DNA from: Levilactobacillus hammesii DSM 16381
GTDB lineage: Bacteria > Bacillota > Bacilli > Lactobacillales > Lactobacillaceae
Direction of reading: 5' to 3'
Length of the DNA stretch: 42,519 nucleotides
NCBI RefSeq assembly: GCF_001434395.1
Contig: NZ_AZFS01000050.1
Location: 865 to 43,383 of the forward strand
Shown: positions 35,350 to 42,519 of the stretch, piece by piece
How positions within the stretch are numbered: the stretch's first letter is position 1
Layout: every line of letters begins with the position of its first letter
Translations under genes and position numbers: made by a program
The notes under the pieces: generated by a model
The model's database searches: none
What the model was told of the DNA's origin: nothing
Seen by the model: the letters and a program-made list of their open reading frames with translations, nothing else

Positions 35350-35817
35350 TTAATGCACAATGTCCGGATTCATTTCATCCGCAATCATATCATGCAACTT
35401 TTCCGCGACCTCGGCACTGGGACTGATAATAAAAATCGTATCATGACCCGCTAACGTGCCCGCCACCTCGGGTAAATTCAAATCATCGAAGATCGCCGCC
35501 AACAGGTTCCCGTTGCTCGGCAGCGTTTTCAAAATATTGACGAATTCAACGCGCGTTAAGCCGGTCACAACCTCGTTAATCGTCTCCCGCAGGCGTTCCT
35601 CTTCACTGCGATTACCCGCTTTAAAAATGGTATAACGCAAATGACCATGGCCATCCTGGGCCTTGACGATCTGCATTTCCCGGATATCCCGCGAGATGGT
35701 GGCCTGCGTAGCTTGGATGCCAACCTCCTCGAGGTGTTCCATTAATTCTTCCTGAGTGCCGATTGGGTACTGATTAATCAGCTGCTCGATACGTGATTGA
35801 CGCATGCTTTTCTTCAT
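35350..35817 (-). CDS. argR: Arginine repressor ArgR
   Basis: 155 residues from MKKSMRQSR with GGAGGG upstream; a longer frame reading MWLNSAS has no site. N-terminal winged helix-turn-helix (QEELMEHLEEVGIQATQATISRDIREM) and a C-terminal oligomerisation and arginine-binding domain with the conserved GHDTIFI segment and nearby Asp residues. It represses arginine biosynthesis or activates catabolism with arginine as co-repressor. No arg operon lies in the window apart from argS. Confidence 0.94.
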   Translation of the reverse strand: MKKSMRQSRIEQLINQYPIGTQEELMEHLEEVGIQATQATISRDIREMQIVKAQDGHGHLRYTIFKAGNRSEEERLRETINEVVTGLTRVEFVNILKTLPSNGNLLAAIFDDLNLPEVAGTLAGHDTIFIISPSAEVAEKLHDMIADEMNPDIVH

Positions 35818-35832
35818 TGCGACCACCCTCCC

Positions 35833-35854
35833 GCATAAAATTGCATTAAGTATA
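35833..35854 (-). promoter_or_regulatory. argR -10 with possible ARG-box-like site
   Basis: TATACT (35849-35854) is followed by an AT-rich segment ATGCAATTTTATGC that loosely resembles an ARG box and would overlap the transcript start. Autoregulation is only a suggestion. Confidence 0.3.
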
Positions 35855-35930
35855 ACAAAGGATGCGGAATTTAGCCACACGTCTCTGCATATTTATAAAG
35901 CAAGTGTACCAAATATTCGTTTTCAACGCA

Positions 35931-35963
35931 AAAAGAAGCTTCCCAATGAATGGGAAACTTCTT
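35931..35963 (-). terminator. Terminator of the SDR gene
   Basis: Stem AAGAAGCTTCCC / GGGAAACTTCTT (one mismatch), seven-base loop; the minus strand continues with a short T-run. Confidence 0.75.
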
Positions 35964-36005
35964 AACAGACCCAGTCGTTTTCAGGCCTTTTTCACGTGAT
36001 CCAGC

Positions 36006-36743
36006 TTAGCTATCCTGACGAGTCGCTGCCAAATCAATTTCACGGACATTCACTTCCTGTGGCATGTCGTAAATAAATTTCACGGTTTGGGCAACGTACT
36101 TCGGATCTAACGTCAATCCCCCCATGGTGTCCTTCCAGGCCTCGTAGTCCTTCAGGGCCCCGGCATCCGTGACGTGCGTTAGCAATTCCGTCTCGCCGGC
36201 ACCTGGCGCCACCAGCGAGATCCGGACATTATCGTTGGCCACTTCTTGACGAATTGTTTCCGACAAGCCGTGAACGCCAAATTTGCTAGCAACGTAGGCC
36301 GCGTGGTTGGCAAATGCCTTGAAGCCCGCGATCGAAGACATATTGATAATCGTCCCGTGGTGTCGTTCAACCATGGCTGGTAGAACAATTTGCGTCCCAT
36401 TCAAGACGCCCATCACGTTGGTATCCAACATCGTTTGCCATTCCTTAGGGTCCTGACGTTGCACGTTGCCTAACAGCATGACACCGGCATTATTGATCAA
36501 AAGATCTGTCGGACCGTATTGTTTTTCGGCATCCCGAATAGCGGCCTCAAAAGCGGCTTGATCGGTGACATCGACGGCGGCAGTCAACACGTTGTCAAAG
36601 TTCAGGGGTAACGCCTTGATCTTATCCACGCGGCGGCCCAATAACAACAAGGGAAAACCCGCGGCGTTGAATAATTTTGCATCTTCCGCGCCAAAGCCCG
36701 AGCTCGCACCGGAAATCACAACTAATGGTTTCTTTTCTGACAT
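36006..36743 (-). CDS. Short-chain dehydrogenase/reductase
   Basis: 245 residues from the ATG behind GGAGG. Classical SDR motifs: SGASSGFGAE (nucleotide-binding glycine loop), NNAGVML, the catalytic Ser in MSSIAGF, and Y-x-x-x-K in AYVASKFG. It is predicted to oxidise or reduce an alcohol or carbonyl with NAD(P). The substrate is unknown. It is divergent from a MerR regulator and driven from a MerR-type promoter, suggesting induction by a reactive compound or electrophile. Confidence 0.92.
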   Translation of the reverse strand: MSEKKPLVVISGASSGFGAEDAKLFNAAGFPLLLLGRRVDKIKALPLNFDNVLTAAVDVTDQAAFEAAIRDAEKQYGPTDLLINNAGVMLLGNVQRQDPKEWQTMLDTNVMGVLNGTQIVLPAMVERHHGTIINMSSIAGFKAFANHAAYVASKFGVHGLSETIRQEVANDNVRISLVAPGAGETELLTHVTDAGALKDYEAWKDTMGGLTLDPKYVAQTVKFIYDMPQEVNVREIDLAATRQDS

Positions 36744-36788
36744 TTTAAAAATCCTCCTCATTGGTTCTGTAAGTGATTGATTAATGGT

Positions 36789-36819
36789 AGTATATAATCT
36801 AGAGTTAACTCTAAGTCAA
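36789..36819 (-). promoter_or_regulatory. MerR-type promoter and operator for the SDR gene
   Basis: TTGACT and TATACT are separated by 19 bases instead of 17, the distorted spacing that MerR activators correct. The spacer holds the perfect palindrome TAGAGTTAACTCTA (36800-36813). It faces the SDR gene. Confidence 0.88.
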
Positions 36820-36850
36820 GCACTTCATGACCAAAAAGGAGAATCTTTTG

Positions 36851-37330
36851 ATGAGCTATTCAATTGGCGAGGTTGCCGACAAATTGGCAATCAGCCCCTA
36901 CACGTTACGCTACTACGATAAGGAAGGCCTACTCCCCTTCGTCGATCGCAATGCCGCTGGTCGGCGACGTTTCAAAGACAACGATTTTAACTTCTTAGAG
37001 GTGATCATTTGCCTCAAAGAAGCCGGTGTGCCGGTTAAACAGATCGGCCACTTTATCGATTTGTGCATGACCGGCGATGCCACCTTACAGGATCGCTATG
37101 ATTTCCTAGCCGATCATGAAACCAAATTGGAAGCTAACATGGCACGCCTGCAACACACCCTGGACTTCTTGCGTTGGAAGAAATGGTACTACAAGACCGC
37201 TCTGCAAGCCGGCACGGAACGTATCCACTACTTGCCCGGAACCAACCAGGTTGATCCCGCCGTTCACGCCACCTTTAATCAACTGGTTGCGGACGGGGCC
37301 AGTCCCAAAACGTTGGGCAATCTGGATTAG
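36851..37330 (+). CDS. MerR family transcriptional regulator
   Basis: 159 residues from the ATG 9 bases after GGAG. The N-terminal winged helix SIGEVADKLAISPYTLRYYDKEGLLPF..NAAGRRRF is diagnostic, followed by the DNA-contacting second helix pair and a coiled-coil dimerisation helix (LEANMARLQHTLDFLRWKKWYY). No cysteine-rich metal loop is present, so a metal sensor is unlikely; it fits the MerR group next to dehydrogenases. It presumably activates the divergent SDR gene and controls itself through the shared operator. Confidence 0.92.
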   Translation: MSYSIGEVADKLAISPYTLRYYDKEGLLPFVDRNAAGRRRFKDNDFNFLEVIICLKEAGVPVKQIGHFIDLCMTGDATLQDRYDFLADHETKLEANMARLQHTLDFLRWKKWYYKTALQAGTERIHYLPGTNQVDPAVHATFNQLVADGASPKTLGNLD

Positions 37331-37357
37331 TCTCCCGTAAAAAACCATTTTAGAACT

Positions 37358-37406
37358 AAAAAGGCTGTTGCCCCTGATCAAATTACTCTGATCGGAGACG
37401 ACAGCC
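37358..37406 (-). terminator. argS terminator
   Basis: Two-part stem: GGCTGT/ACAGCC outside and TGATC/GATCA inside, followed on the minus strand by five T. It stands between the convergent MerR and argS genes. Confidence 0.7.
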
Positions 37407-37439
37407 CTTTGCTATATCAAGATTAAGTGTAAATCGGAA

Positions 37440-39131
37440 TTACATTTCGTCTGGTGCCTGAACACCCAACAGACGTAAGGATTCCTTCAGAACCGTTGAC
37501 ACGGCCTTAACCAATGCCAAGCGTGCTGGTAATTCGGCATCTTCCGTCAGGATCTTGGAGTGCGCGTAGTACTTGTTGAACGTCTTAGCTAAACGAATGG
37601 CGTATTTGGCAATGACGGATGGTTCCAATTCCTTGCAAGCCATCTTCACCATGGCTGGGAAATCAGCCAACGTCTTGATCGTATCCCAAGCTTCTGGGTC
37701 CGTGATCTGATTACCGGCTGGCTGAACGTCAACGTTGGCTGCCTTGCGCAGCATACTTTCTGCACGGGCATGGGCGTACTGGACGTAAGGCCCCGTTTCC
37801 CCTTCAAACTTCAGTTGATCGGCCAAGACAAAGTCAATGTTGTTGGTCCGTTCATTCTTCAAGTCACCAAAGACAATGGCCCCAACACCCACTTGTTGGG
37901 CAACGGCTTGCTTGTTCGCCAAGCCAGGGTTTTTCTCGTTGATTTCTTCAGCGGCTAATTTTACGGATTCTTCCAAAACCTTGGCCAACAGAATGATCCG
38001 GCCAGAACGCGTTGACAATTTCTTACCATCGACGGTGATTAGACCAAATGGCACGTGTTGCAGGTTGTCAGCGGATTTCACGCCCATTTCCTTAAGCACT
38101 GCCTTCAATTGCTTGAAGTAGTAGGTCTGTTCGGAACCCACGACGTACAAGTTCTTGGCTGGTGCGTAAGTCCGGTCACGGTAGAGGGCCGTCGCAATAT
38201 CACGCGTGATGTACAGGGAAGCCCCATCACTCTTCAAAATCAACGCTGGGTTTAGGTCGTACTTGCTCAGATCGACCACTTGGGCGCCTTGCGATTCAAC
38301 CAGTAAGTGCTTGTCCTTTAAGATCTGAACAACTTCTTCCAGCTTATCGTTGTAGAAGGCTTCACCGTTGTAGGTATCAAATTTCACGCCTAATTCATCG
38401 TAAACGTCGTTGAATTCTTGTAGAGAAGCTTCACGGAACCATTTCCACAGGCGGTGGGCTTCTTCGTCACCGTCTTCCAGCTTCTTGAACCATTCCCGGG
38501 CCACATCGTCCAGTTCAGGCTTATCGACGTCTTCCTTGTGGAAACGAACGTAGTATTCCACCAGTTTGTTGATGGGATCGGCCTTCACATCGGCTTCGTT
38601 CCCCCACAACTTGTAGGCGGTGATGAGCTTCCCAAATTGGGTTCCCCAGTCACCTAAATGATTGTCCTTGATGGGATGGTAACCGTTCTTGGTCAGAATT
38701 TCCGCAATGGAATTTCCAATCACCGTTGAACGCAGATGACCCATGGACATGGGCTTGGCAATGTTTGGTGAAGACATATCGATTGGCACGTTACCACCGT
38801 TACCATCTTCGTTCTTCCCATAGCTGTCACCAGCCGTCAGAACCGTCTTCAACGTGGCTTCACTGTAGACACCCTTGTCAAAGAAGAAGTTCAGGTAAGG
38901 GCCCACGACCTCAACCTTTTCAAAATCAGTCGTATCGAGTTGATCGGCTAAATCTTGGGCAATCTGTTGTGGTGCACGGTGCAGCACTTTAGCCAGCGTA
39001 AACGTTGGGAACGCCATGTCCCCCTTGTCAGACGTCTTGGGCCGTTCCAACTTAGCGGCAATCTCATCCGCAGTCAATTGGCCGTCCAGTGCTTTGGCCA
39101 ACGCAGCAGTCACTGTTTGTTTGTAATCCAT
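37440..39131 (-). CDS. argS: Arginyl-tRNA synthetase
   Basis: 563 residues, standard length for class I ArgRS. An N-terminal additional domain precedes the catalytic core; SPNIAKPMSMGHLRST (from about 121) holds the HIGH-type motif, and the KMSKS equivalent is LSTRSGR. The C-terminal helical domain binds the anticodon. It charges tRNA-Arg. Expression is controlled by the T-box leader directly upstream. Confidence 0.97.
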   Translation of the reverse strand: MDYKQTVTAALAKALDGQLTADEIAAKLERPKTSDKGDMAFPTFTLAKVLHRAPQQIAQDLADQLDTTDFEKVEVVGPYLNFFFDKGVYSEATLKTVLTAGDSYGKNEDGNGGNVPIDMSSPNIAKPMSMGHLRSTVIGNSIAEILTKNGYHPIKDNHLGDWGTQFGKLITAYKLWGNEADVKADPINKLVEYYVRFHKEDVDKPELDDVAREWFKKLEDGDEEAHRLWKWFREASLQEFNDVYDELGVKFDTYNGEAFYNDKLEEVVQILKDKHLLVESQGAQVVDLSKYDLNPALILKSDGASLYITRDIATALYRDRTYAPAKNLYVVGSEQTYYFKQLKAVLKEMGVKSADNLQHVPFGLITVDGKKLSTRSGRIILLAKVLEESVKLAAEEINEKNPGLANKQAVAQQVGVGAIVFGDLKNERTNNIDFVLADQLKFEGETGPYVQYAHARAESMLRKAANVDVQPAGNQITDPEAWDTIKTLADFPAMVKMACKELEPSVIAKYAIRLAKTFNKYYAHSKILTEDAELPARLALVKAVSTVLKESLRLLGVQAPDEM

Positions 39132-39205
39132 GCTAATTTTCCTCCCTATAGGTCACTTCATCGATGACGTTGTGCTCTTAGTTTACATCATTTTACCGGT
39201 GGGAT

Positions 39206-39409
39206 AAAAAAACGTCCCCTACAAAAATATTTGTAAGAGACGAGAATTCCCGCGGTACCACTCTGTTTGACTTAAAAGTCCACTTAAATGATCAATTTAA
39301 TTATCCCAGCCGCTCCGTTCCGCTACTCTGATTACCCGGCTCACAGCCTCCCGGATTCGCTGAAAATCATCACTAACGTACTATTTCGTCTGAGGTGCTT
39401 TCGAACAAT
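39206..39409 (-). promoter_or_regulatory. T-box riboswitch of argS
   Basis: The minus strand carries the T-box sequence AGAGTGGTACCGCGGGAA (39247-39264). A terminator follows (39213-39242, CGTCTCTTACAAA / TTTGTAGGGGACG, then seven T). An upstream stem I region has an AGTA turn and a distal loop of T-box type. Uncharged tRNA-Arg should favour the antiterminator and read-through. A CGG followed by A in the 3' side of stem I is a possible Arg specifier, but this is uncertain. The left border of the leader is approximate. Confidence 0.88.
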
Positions 39410-39433
39410 AAGAAAGACGACCCTAAGGCCGCC
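39410..39433 (-). terminator. Terminator of the tRNA-Gly gene
   Basis: Seven-base stem GGCGGCC / GGTCGTC (two wobbles) with TTAG loop, followed by TTTCTT on the minus strand. It lies between the tRNA and the T-box leader. Confidence 0.5.
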
Positions 39434-39442
39434 CCATTCGAA

Positions 39443-39513
39443 AGCGGGTGACGGGAATCGGACCCGCGACACAAGCTTGGGAAGCTTGAATTTTACCACT
39501 AAACTACACCCGC
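39443..39513 (-). tRNA. tRNA-Gly (anticodon CCC)
   Basis: 71 nt. Acceptor arms GCGGGTG / CACCCGC, D-arm GTTTAGTGGTA, anticodon arm CAAGC-TTCCCAA-GCTTG with anticodon CCC, T-arm with GGGTCCCGATTCCC. The discriminator base is T and CCA is not encoded. It lies just upstream of the argS T-box leader on the same strand. Confidence 0.93.
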
Positions 39514-39592
39514 ACAACACAGAAAAGTATAGCATACCATCTGTGAGTTGTCATTATCTTTTTGCAAATAAATTCAAAAAAATTATCAGAAA

Positions 39593-39823
39593 CTAGTTTT
39601 TATCCGCTTTGTTGCCCGTAATCTTAGCAGCTGACTTACGCACAACAGCGCGGTTGTTCATGTCCCCGACCGCCGTCTTATCAGCTGGATCGTAGTCCCG
39701 AATCTCAACTAAAACTGAATTATCATACACTTTGGTCACTTCACCCGTGAAATCGTGTTCCAGGGGACCAAATTTCTTTGCCGCAACGTAATCGCCAATC
39801 TTAATCTCAGTAGTCTCAGCCAT
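39593..39823 (-). CDS. DUF2187 family small protein (KOW-like)
   Basis: 76 residues from MAETTEIK with AAAGGAG upstream; a longer frame with 20 hydrophobic residues lacks a site. IGDYVAAKK..FTGEVTKVYDNSVLVEI matches the DUF2187/YkvS pattern, a small beta-barrel of KOW type. Basic C-terminus. Function unknown; RNA or ribosome binding is a guess from the fold. Confidence 0.78.
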   Translation of the reverse strand: MAETTEIKIGDYVAAKKFGPLEHDFTGEVTKVYDNSVLVEIRDYDPADKTAVGDMNNRAVVRKSAAKITGNKADKN

Positions 39824-39854
39824 TGTTCGTCGCTCCTTTCGTATGCAAATAATA

Positions 39855-39883
39855 ATTATAGCTAAATTCCAGTTTAAGCGCAA
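39855..39883 (-). promoter_or_regulatory. Promoter of the DUF2187 gene
   Basis: TTGCGC, 17 bases, TATAAT on the minus strand, about 30 bases before the start codon. Confidence 0.6.
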
Positions 39884-40161
39884 GCATCTGCTTCCACCAT
39901 TTCTGCCACATAAATGTAAGATGTTTGAAATAAACCGTGAATTGCGAACCTTAACGTCGCATTAATCGACTTATCAACGAGAATCCGATTGTTCTTCTAA
40001 ATATCTACCGACTTCATGTCAAAATTAAGTATTTTCCGAACAACGCCGATAGATTACCCCCTTACTTGTTCAATATTCAATCTTTCGAAAATACGTTATA
40101 ATCGAGGCGTTGCGTTACATCTTTTTTTAATAAGAGATATTCAGTAGGAGGAGAAGTTATT
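39884..40161. other. Divergent intergenic region before the amidase
   Basis: No gene or stable hairpin is seen. TATAAT at 40097-40102 is a good -10 for the amidase gene, with TATTCA 17 bases upstream as a weak -35. Confidence 0.45.
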
Positions 40162-41406
40162 ATGAAGAAATGGCAACGTTGGGCAGTTCGGGGAATTGCC
40201 CTCACGGCAGGATGCCTCGGTCTATTCTGGTCAGCCACGACCGCTAGTGCCAATGCGATCAATACCTACATTGGTAATCAGGACTATGGGACACCCAAGA
40301 TCACCAAATCTTACAAGAAAGTCTTACCACAATATAGTTACCGCTATAATAAGCCGGAGGGGGTCGTGGTTCACGAAACGGCCAACCCCAATTCCAACAT
40401 TTACGGTGAAATCACCTACATGACCAATAATTATAATAATGCCTTTGTCCACACCTTCGTGGACGCCAGCAACATTATTAACATTGCCAACACGAAATAC
40501 CTGTGCTGGGGTGCTGGCCCCATAGCCAACCAACGGTACGTTCAATTTGAACAAGTTGAAGTCCACTCCAAAGCGGCCTTCGCTTCCGAACTGAATAACG
40601 CTGCTTACTACACGGCATACATTTTAAAGCAATACGGGTTAACCCCTAAGCGTTACACGACGGTTCTCTCCCATCACGATGTCTCTAATCAATTGGGTGG
40701 GACGAACCATACCGATCCCGATGGCTACTGGTCAGCCAACGCCAGAAAATACTTTGGCACGACCTACACCATGACGGACTTCGTCAACCTGGTCAAGACC
40801 CAATACGCTAACCTCGGTGGTGTTGCCACGGATGATGCCAATACGACGGACGACTCCACACAACACACCGTTGCCAAGCCTAAGACCGTCAGTTACTACC
40901 ATGGTGGTAACAACGAAACGGCCACCCTCGCCAACAATTACACCAACTGGACCGTTTATAACCACGTTAAGGGCACTAGTGGTGCTAAGAAGATCGGTTG
41001 GGGCAAGATCAGTGCCGATTACCGCGGCGCTAAGGTCTACGTTGACAGCCGTGGCGTTAAAAAAGGCGGCTGGAGCGGCACTTGGTACCGGATTCGCTTC
41101 AACAAGAACTCTGGTCCCAAATACTGGGTCTACAGTAAGGTCTTGAACTTCCCTAAGGTCACCTATAGTGATGCTAGTGGGACTTCAACCCTGAACACCA
41201 GCCAGAATTCAGCGCTCTACAATCACGTTTTAAACTCAAACTACCTGTCCAAAGCGACCGCCAATACACAAGACTTCAAGGCGGGCACGACGGCTAAGAT
41301 TAACAAAAAAGGCTACAAGGCTACCGACAAGTCAACTTGGTACCGTGTTACCATCGCTGGTAACACGTACTGGGCAAAATCAACGAGCCTTACCGGATTA
41401 AACTAA
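40162..41406 (+). CDS. Secreted N-acetylmuramoyl-L-alanine amidase with C-terminal SH3/GW-like repeats
   Basis: 414 residues. Signal peptide (KKWQRWAVRGIAL...) with cleavage near residue 30 (ASANA). Amidase_2 domain at about 55-210: VVHETANPN and SHHDVSNQLGGTNHTDPDGYW supply zinc-binding histidines. A Thr/Asp-rich linker follows, then two C-terminal repeats ending in WYRIRFN..YWVYSK and WYRVTIAG..YWAKS, which look like SH3b/GW wall-binding units. It cuts the bond between MurNAc and L-Ala and probably acts as an autolysin. AGGAGGAG precedes the ATG. Confidence 0.92.
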   Translation: MKKWQRWAVRGIALTAGCLGLFWSATTASANAINTYIGNQDYGTPKITKSYKKVLPQYSYRYNKPEGVVVHETANPNSNIYGEITYMTNNYNNAFVHTFVDASNIINIANTKYLCWGAGPIANQRYVQFEQVEVHSKAAFASELNNAAYYTAYILKQYGLTPKRYTTVLSHHDVSNQLGGTNHTDPDGYWSANARKYFGTTYTMTDFVNLVKTQYANLGGVATDDANTTDDSTQHTVAKPKTVSYYHGGNNETATLANNYTNWTVYNHVKGTSGAKKIGWGKISADYRGAKVYVDSRGVKKGGWSGTWYRIRFNKNSGPKYWVYSKVLNFPKVTYSDASGTSTLNTSQNSALYNHVLNSNYLSKATANTQDFKAGTTAKINKKGYKATDKSTWYRVTIAGNTYWAKSTSLTGLN

Positions 41407-41415
41407 TTCAAATTT

Positions 41416-41458
41416 ACGGGAGACGAAACACATTTGGTGGATCGTCTCCCGTTTCTTT
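41416..41458 (+). terminator. Terminator of the amidase gene
   Basis: Perfect 11-bp stem ACGGGAGACGA / TCGTCTCCCGT, 15-base loop, then TTCTTT. The AGGAGGA of the next gene follows at once. Confidence 0.85.
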
Positions 41459-41471
41459 AGGAGGATTTGTG

Positions 41472-41999
41472 ATGGGTAAAATTCAATTCTATGGGGCAAT
41501 GTCCCTCGACGGCTATCTGGCAACATTAGATGACCATATCGATTGGTTAACCACCCTGCCTGACATTCCAGCCGATGTGGGCGCTAACACACTGGCAGCG
41601 ATGCACACGGCCATTTTGGGACGTGTCACTTACGACGCCGTTCAGGACATGGCCCCGAACGCCCCACTAAACCCACAGAATTCAGCGATGACCAGCTACG
41701 TCGTCACCCGGCGGTCACATCATGCGCAACCGGGGTACGTCTTTACCAGCGAGGTGGTCACCACGCTCGCACAACGTTTAAAAGCCGACGGTAATGTCTG
41801 GATTGTCGGTGGTAGCGGTATCCTGACACCCCTCCTAGCGGCTAATCTGGTCGATGACCTTTATATTCAAGTTGCGCCCATCTTACTGGGTAGCGGGAAA
41901 CGCTTGTTTGGTGAGCTCGCACAACCCCACCACTTTCAGTTAACGGCGACGCATCAATATGGACCACTAGCTGAAGTCGTCTATCATCGGAGAAATTAG
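41472..41999 (+). CDS. Dihydrofolate reductase / RibD C-terminal family protein
   Basis: 175 residues from the ATG behind AGGAGGA; the GTG one codon earlier is also possible. MSLDGYLA near the N-terminus and WIVGGSGILTPLLAANLVDDLYIQVAPILLGSGKRLF are the RibD_C/YyaP-type pattern. These proteins bind NADPH, but the substrate is generally unknown. It is not the housekeeping FolA, and no riboflavin gene is adjacent. Confidence 0.88.
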   Translation: MGKIQFYGAMSLDGYLATLDDHIDWLTTLPDIPADVGANTLAAMHTAILGRVTYDAVQDMAPNAPLNPQNSAMTSYVVTRRSHHAQPGYVFTSEVVTTLAQRLKADGNVWIVGGSGILTPLLAANLVDDLYIQVAPILLGSGKRLFGELAQPHHFQLTATHQYGPLAEVVYHRRN

Positions 42000-42061
42000 T
42001 TCACTTTCGGCCATTCAATATGGTACGCTTAACTCAAATAGTGCTTAAGGGAGCGGTTACG

Positions 42062-42403
42062 ATGTGGTTAGCCTTACATTTCTGGACCTGGATCATCTTA
42101 ACGATTCTGGTGATCGTTGGTCTGACCCGTCACTCGGAAAAACGGGTGACGCAATTTTTATTATTAGCAAGACTGGCCTACCTGGTCATGATTATCAGTG
42201 GTGTGGTTCTCAGCATCCGCACCTTTGGTCATGCCCCACTGCTGATTAGTCTCAAGTTTGCGCTGGGAATTGCCACCATCGCGCTGATTGAAATCAGCTT
42301 TGGCCGCAAGATGGAACGCGATACGCCACACCTGATTTATTGGATTCTGGGGATTGTGGCCTTGATCACGGTTGGTTTGGGATTGACGTTAGCCTTTAGA
42401 TAA
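42062..42403 (+). CDS. YisL-like (DUF1516) integral membrane protein
   Basis: 113 residues from the ATG 8 bases after GGGAG; a longer frame adds 14 residues without a better site. Four hydrophobic segments (about 2-18, 28-49, 57-75 and 88-111) separated by short loops fit the UPF0344/YisL family. Function unknown. It follows the reductase by 62 bases and may be cotranscribed. Confidence 0.8.
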   Translation: MWLALHFWTWIILTILVIVGLTRHSEKRVTQFLLLARLAYLVMIISGVVLSIRTFGHAPLLISLKFALGIATIALIEISFGRKMERDTPHLIYWILGIVALITVGLGLTLAFR

Positions 42404-42519
42404 TGATGGCGACGATCAAAAATGGATTCGGAGCAGAACTCAAAAATCGGTTATTTCAGAAATGGGTTCTAAAATATCTGTTGTTGGTAATCAATCTATT
42501 TGATTACTGGCAGCAGATA

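Noticed and set aside
39288-39596. 102-codon + strand frame antisense to the T-box and tRNA
   Set aside because: It lies across a clear tRNA gene and riboswitch on the other strand.
41472-41999. Housekeeping dihydrofolate reductase (folA)
   Set aside because: The sequence pattern is the RibD C-terminal/YyaP subfamily, not FolA, and no thyA is adjacent.

Overview
The window looks like chromosome of a Gram-positive, moderate-GC lactic acid bacterium of the family Lactobacillaceae. Gene content and protein style suggest the Levilactobacillus/Lactiplantibacillus neighbourhood, but the species cannot be fixed from sequence alone. Supporting signs are a KxYKxGKxW signal peptide, TagE/GtfA-style glycosyltransferases, a lipoprotein PrsA, T-box control of argS, GGAGG ribosome-binding sites, and gene orders shared with Bacillus subtilis (coiA-pepF-yjbH / relQ-ppnK-rluD, hit / ecsA-ecsB, ytmP-trmB, yhaM-yhaN-yhaO).

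Region 1 (1-13.4 kb, nearly all leftward) is an accessory surface-glycoprotein locus. It opens with the first 1987 codons of a giant Ser/Ala/Asp-rich adhesin that runs off the left edge in a long Ser-Asp repeat. Upstream of it are an 0.9 kb AT-rich non-coding stretch, two tandem secreted matrixin-like metalloprotease paralogues (one with an intact HExxHxxGxxH zinc motif, the other missing two of its three zinc histidines), and three related GT4-type glycosyltransferases. The middle glycosyltransferase has a degenerate EX7E motif, as expected of a GtfB-like partner. My working model, by inference, is that the glycosyltransferases modify the adhesin in the cytoplasm, an accessory Sec route outside the window exports it, and the protease pair acts on it or on another surface protein.

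Region 2 (13.5-25 kb) is housekeeping. It holds relQ-ppnK-rluD (nucleotide stress signalling, NADP synthesis, pseudouridylation), a DsbA-fold SpxH-like protein, a DegV lipid-binding protein, pepF, coiA, trmB with a small-molecule kinase-like gene, and the ecsAB ABC transporter. ecsA is preceded by a structured leader.

Region 3 (25-33 kb) carries hit, a YtxH-like protein and prsA on the + strand. Then comes a 0.6 kb intergenic stretch packed with predicted RNA/DNA secondary structure: a cloverleaf-like element and a three-way-junction element closed by a perfect 15-bp inverted repeat. After this come yhaM, a YhaN-like SMC-type ATPase, its SbcD-like nuclease partner, and a YlbF-family protein.

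Region 4 (33-42.5 kb) holds a class A penicillin-binding protein, argR, and an SDR oxidoreductase divergent from a MerR regulator across a textbook 19-bp-spacer MerR promoter. It continues with argS under a T-box, a tRNA-Gly(CCC), a DUF2187 protein, a secreted amidase autolysin, a RibD/DHFR-like reductase and a YisL-like membrane protein.
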